Of a DNA stretch of 6,716 nt, positions 6,099-6,716 are shown one piece after another. Position 1 is the first letter of the stretch. Each line of letters begins with the position of its first letter. The notes under the pieces are model-generated. The model saw only the letters and a program-made list of their open reading frames with translations, made no database searches and was not told the origin of the DNA. The stretch comes from an uncultured Eubacteriales bacterium. Its GTDB lineage: Bacteria > Bacillota > Clostridia > Christensenellales > Borkfalkiaceae. The position numbers and the translations under genes are program-made. The stretch covers positions 1 through 6,716 of the forward strand of contig USHO01000061.1 of NCBI GenBank assembly GCA_900554485.1, written 5' to 3'.

Positions 6099-6683
6099 AT
6101 GAACGATCAATCGAAATATGAAGAAACTAAGGAAAATAATAAACAAAAATTGGTGCGGAACGAATTTTTATATCACGGTAAAAGCGACGGTAAATACGAT
6201 TTTCCGATTATAAAGAAACAAAATATCGACATATCGAAAATCAAGTTTTTAAGCTATTGCGATACAACGCCGAACGACGCGGACAATCGCGATAAAACCG
6301 TGCATTTTTTTACACACGATTGGAAATTTGACAAAGTTTACGACGACGCCGAAAAAGAGGCGGACAAGTTAAGCGGTTATTATTGCCTGCTTTCGCCCGA
6401 CTTTTCGCTTTTTACGGACATGCCCCTGGCTTTACAGATTGAAAGCGTGTTCAAAAATCGTTGGTGCGGCGCGTATTGGCAAAGCAAAGGTCTTCGGGTT
6501 ATACCCACCGTCGCATGGGGAGACGAACGGACGTTCGATTTCTGTTTCGACGGAATAGAAGAAGGTTCGATAGTTGCCGTAAGCACTTACTATCGGGAAA
6601 ACTGCGAACACGATTTTATGCCGGGTTACAATGCTATGCCAGACAAGAATAAAACGAACCATGGTCTGACGACGTATTTTTGA
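6099..6683 (+). pseudogene. DUF4417-family protein, C-terminus cut off by the right repeat
   Basis: 194 aa, recognised by LSPDFSLFTDMPLALQIESV (about 98-116), NRWCGAYWQSKGLRVIPTVAWGDERTFDFCFDGI (120-153) and the VAVST strand (159-163). These are the core signature of DUF4417, a family of unknown function common in phages, plasmids and accessory regions. Its members normally continue some tens of residues past FMPGYNAM, into a helix and a strand of the type KTIIVYG. Here, from residue 180 (codon 6636-6638, exactly the first base of the right repeat), the frame is repeat sequence and ends at TGA 6681-6683. So residues 1-179 are native and the end is missing. The start at 6099 has only a weak GGA (6087-6089) about 9 nt upstream; the N-terminal 20 residues are charged and AT-rich, unlike the neighbouring chromosomal genes. 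Probably inactive, or an altered product. Confidence 0.8.
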
Positions 6684-6716
6684 CTAATACGTCGTTACGC
6701 TCGCGGCTTATACGTC
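6634..6716 (-). other. Possible 3' end of a minus-strand reading frame entering from the right edge
   Basis: On the complement, a frame is open from the window edge to TAG at 6636-6634 and reads RISRERNDVLVKNTSSDHG, then SFYSCLA. The left repeat, read on plus from 5863 to TGA 5929-5931, gives ERNDVLVKNTSSDHGSFYS followed by WLA. Of four nucleotide differences in this frame, three are synonymous (GAA/GAG, CGC/CGT, CAC/CAT). No start is visible on either side, so this may be a gene tail, a fragment, or chance. Confidence 0.28.
6636..6696 (-). repeat. 61-bp inverted repeat, right copy, with internal hairpin
   Basis: Inverted partner of 5869-5929, with 706 bp between them. Hairpin arms are ACGACGTATT (6669-6678) and AATACGTCGT (6686-6695), loop TTTGACT. 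It begins exactly at a codon boundary of DUF4417. A third ATACGTC lies at 6710-6716, at the window edge. Confidence 0.93.

Noticed and set aside
5913..6146. Minus-strand 77-residue frame in the cassette
   Set aside because: It overlaps both cassette genes, has no ribosome site, and its hydrophobic start comes from AT-rich antisense sequence.
6669..6695. Right hairpin as an intrinsic terminator for DUF4417
   Set aside because: The T run lies in the stem and loop, not after the stem, and the sequence after the stem is TACGCTCGCGG.
1..6716. CRISPR arrays, tRNA or rRNA genes, riboswitches
   Set aside because: No regularly spaced direct repeats with spacers, no cloverleaf or rRNA-like segments, and no conserved leader structure was seen; the only repeats are the inverted pair and the short tandem at 968-1040.

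Overview
The window looks like a chromosomal segment of an uncultured, moderately GC-rich Clostridia-type bacterium (Firmicutes, possibly a gut Christensenellales-like lineage). This rests on the gene set (PucR/CdaR-type regulator, S41 peptidase with an N-terminal anchor, viroplasmin-type RNase HI, Asd), on strong AGGAGG-like ribosome binding sites and on canonical sigma-A promoters. The taxonomic call is inference; there is no marker gene to confirm it.

Layout. Positions 1-147 hold the C-terminus of a PLP-dependent cysteine desulfurase-like enzyme, closed by a strong intrinsic terminator (169-200). Two small uncharacterised genes follow, diverging from each other: 195-467 (minus, TTG start) and 611-985 (plus, hydrophobic N-terminus). 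A degenerate 24-bp tandem repeat (968-1040) sits where the second meets the next operon. Positions 1045-4614 (minus) form a tightly packed three-gene operon: RNase HI with a long unexplained C-terminal half, then a PucR-type HTH regulator overlapping it by 8 bp, then an S41 processing peptidase 11 bp further on. The aspartate-semialdehyde dehydrogenase gene asd (4714-5697, plus) diverges from it across a 99-bp AT-rich gap. Neither gene flanking that gap has a visible Shine-Dalgarno, and the best promoter on each side would give an almost leaderless mRNA.

The most unusual part is 5700-6716. A near-consensus promoter starts 3 bp after asd and drives a small AT-rich accessory cassette: a short His-rich gene and a DUF4417 gene. 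Both are interrupted by the same 61-bp sequence, present in opposite orientations at 5869-5929 and 6636-6696 (59/61 identical). Each copy contains a 10-bp-arm hairpin. The first copy puts an in-frame TAG into the small gene; the second cuts off the end of DUF4417 at a codon boundary. In one frame of the repeat, three of the four differences between the copies (over 67 bp) are synonymous, so the repeat may be or derive from coding sequence. The 706 bp between the copies could be an invertible segment, a cassette bracketed by a mobile repeat, or two independent insertions. The window ends just past the second copy, so the outer context is not visible.
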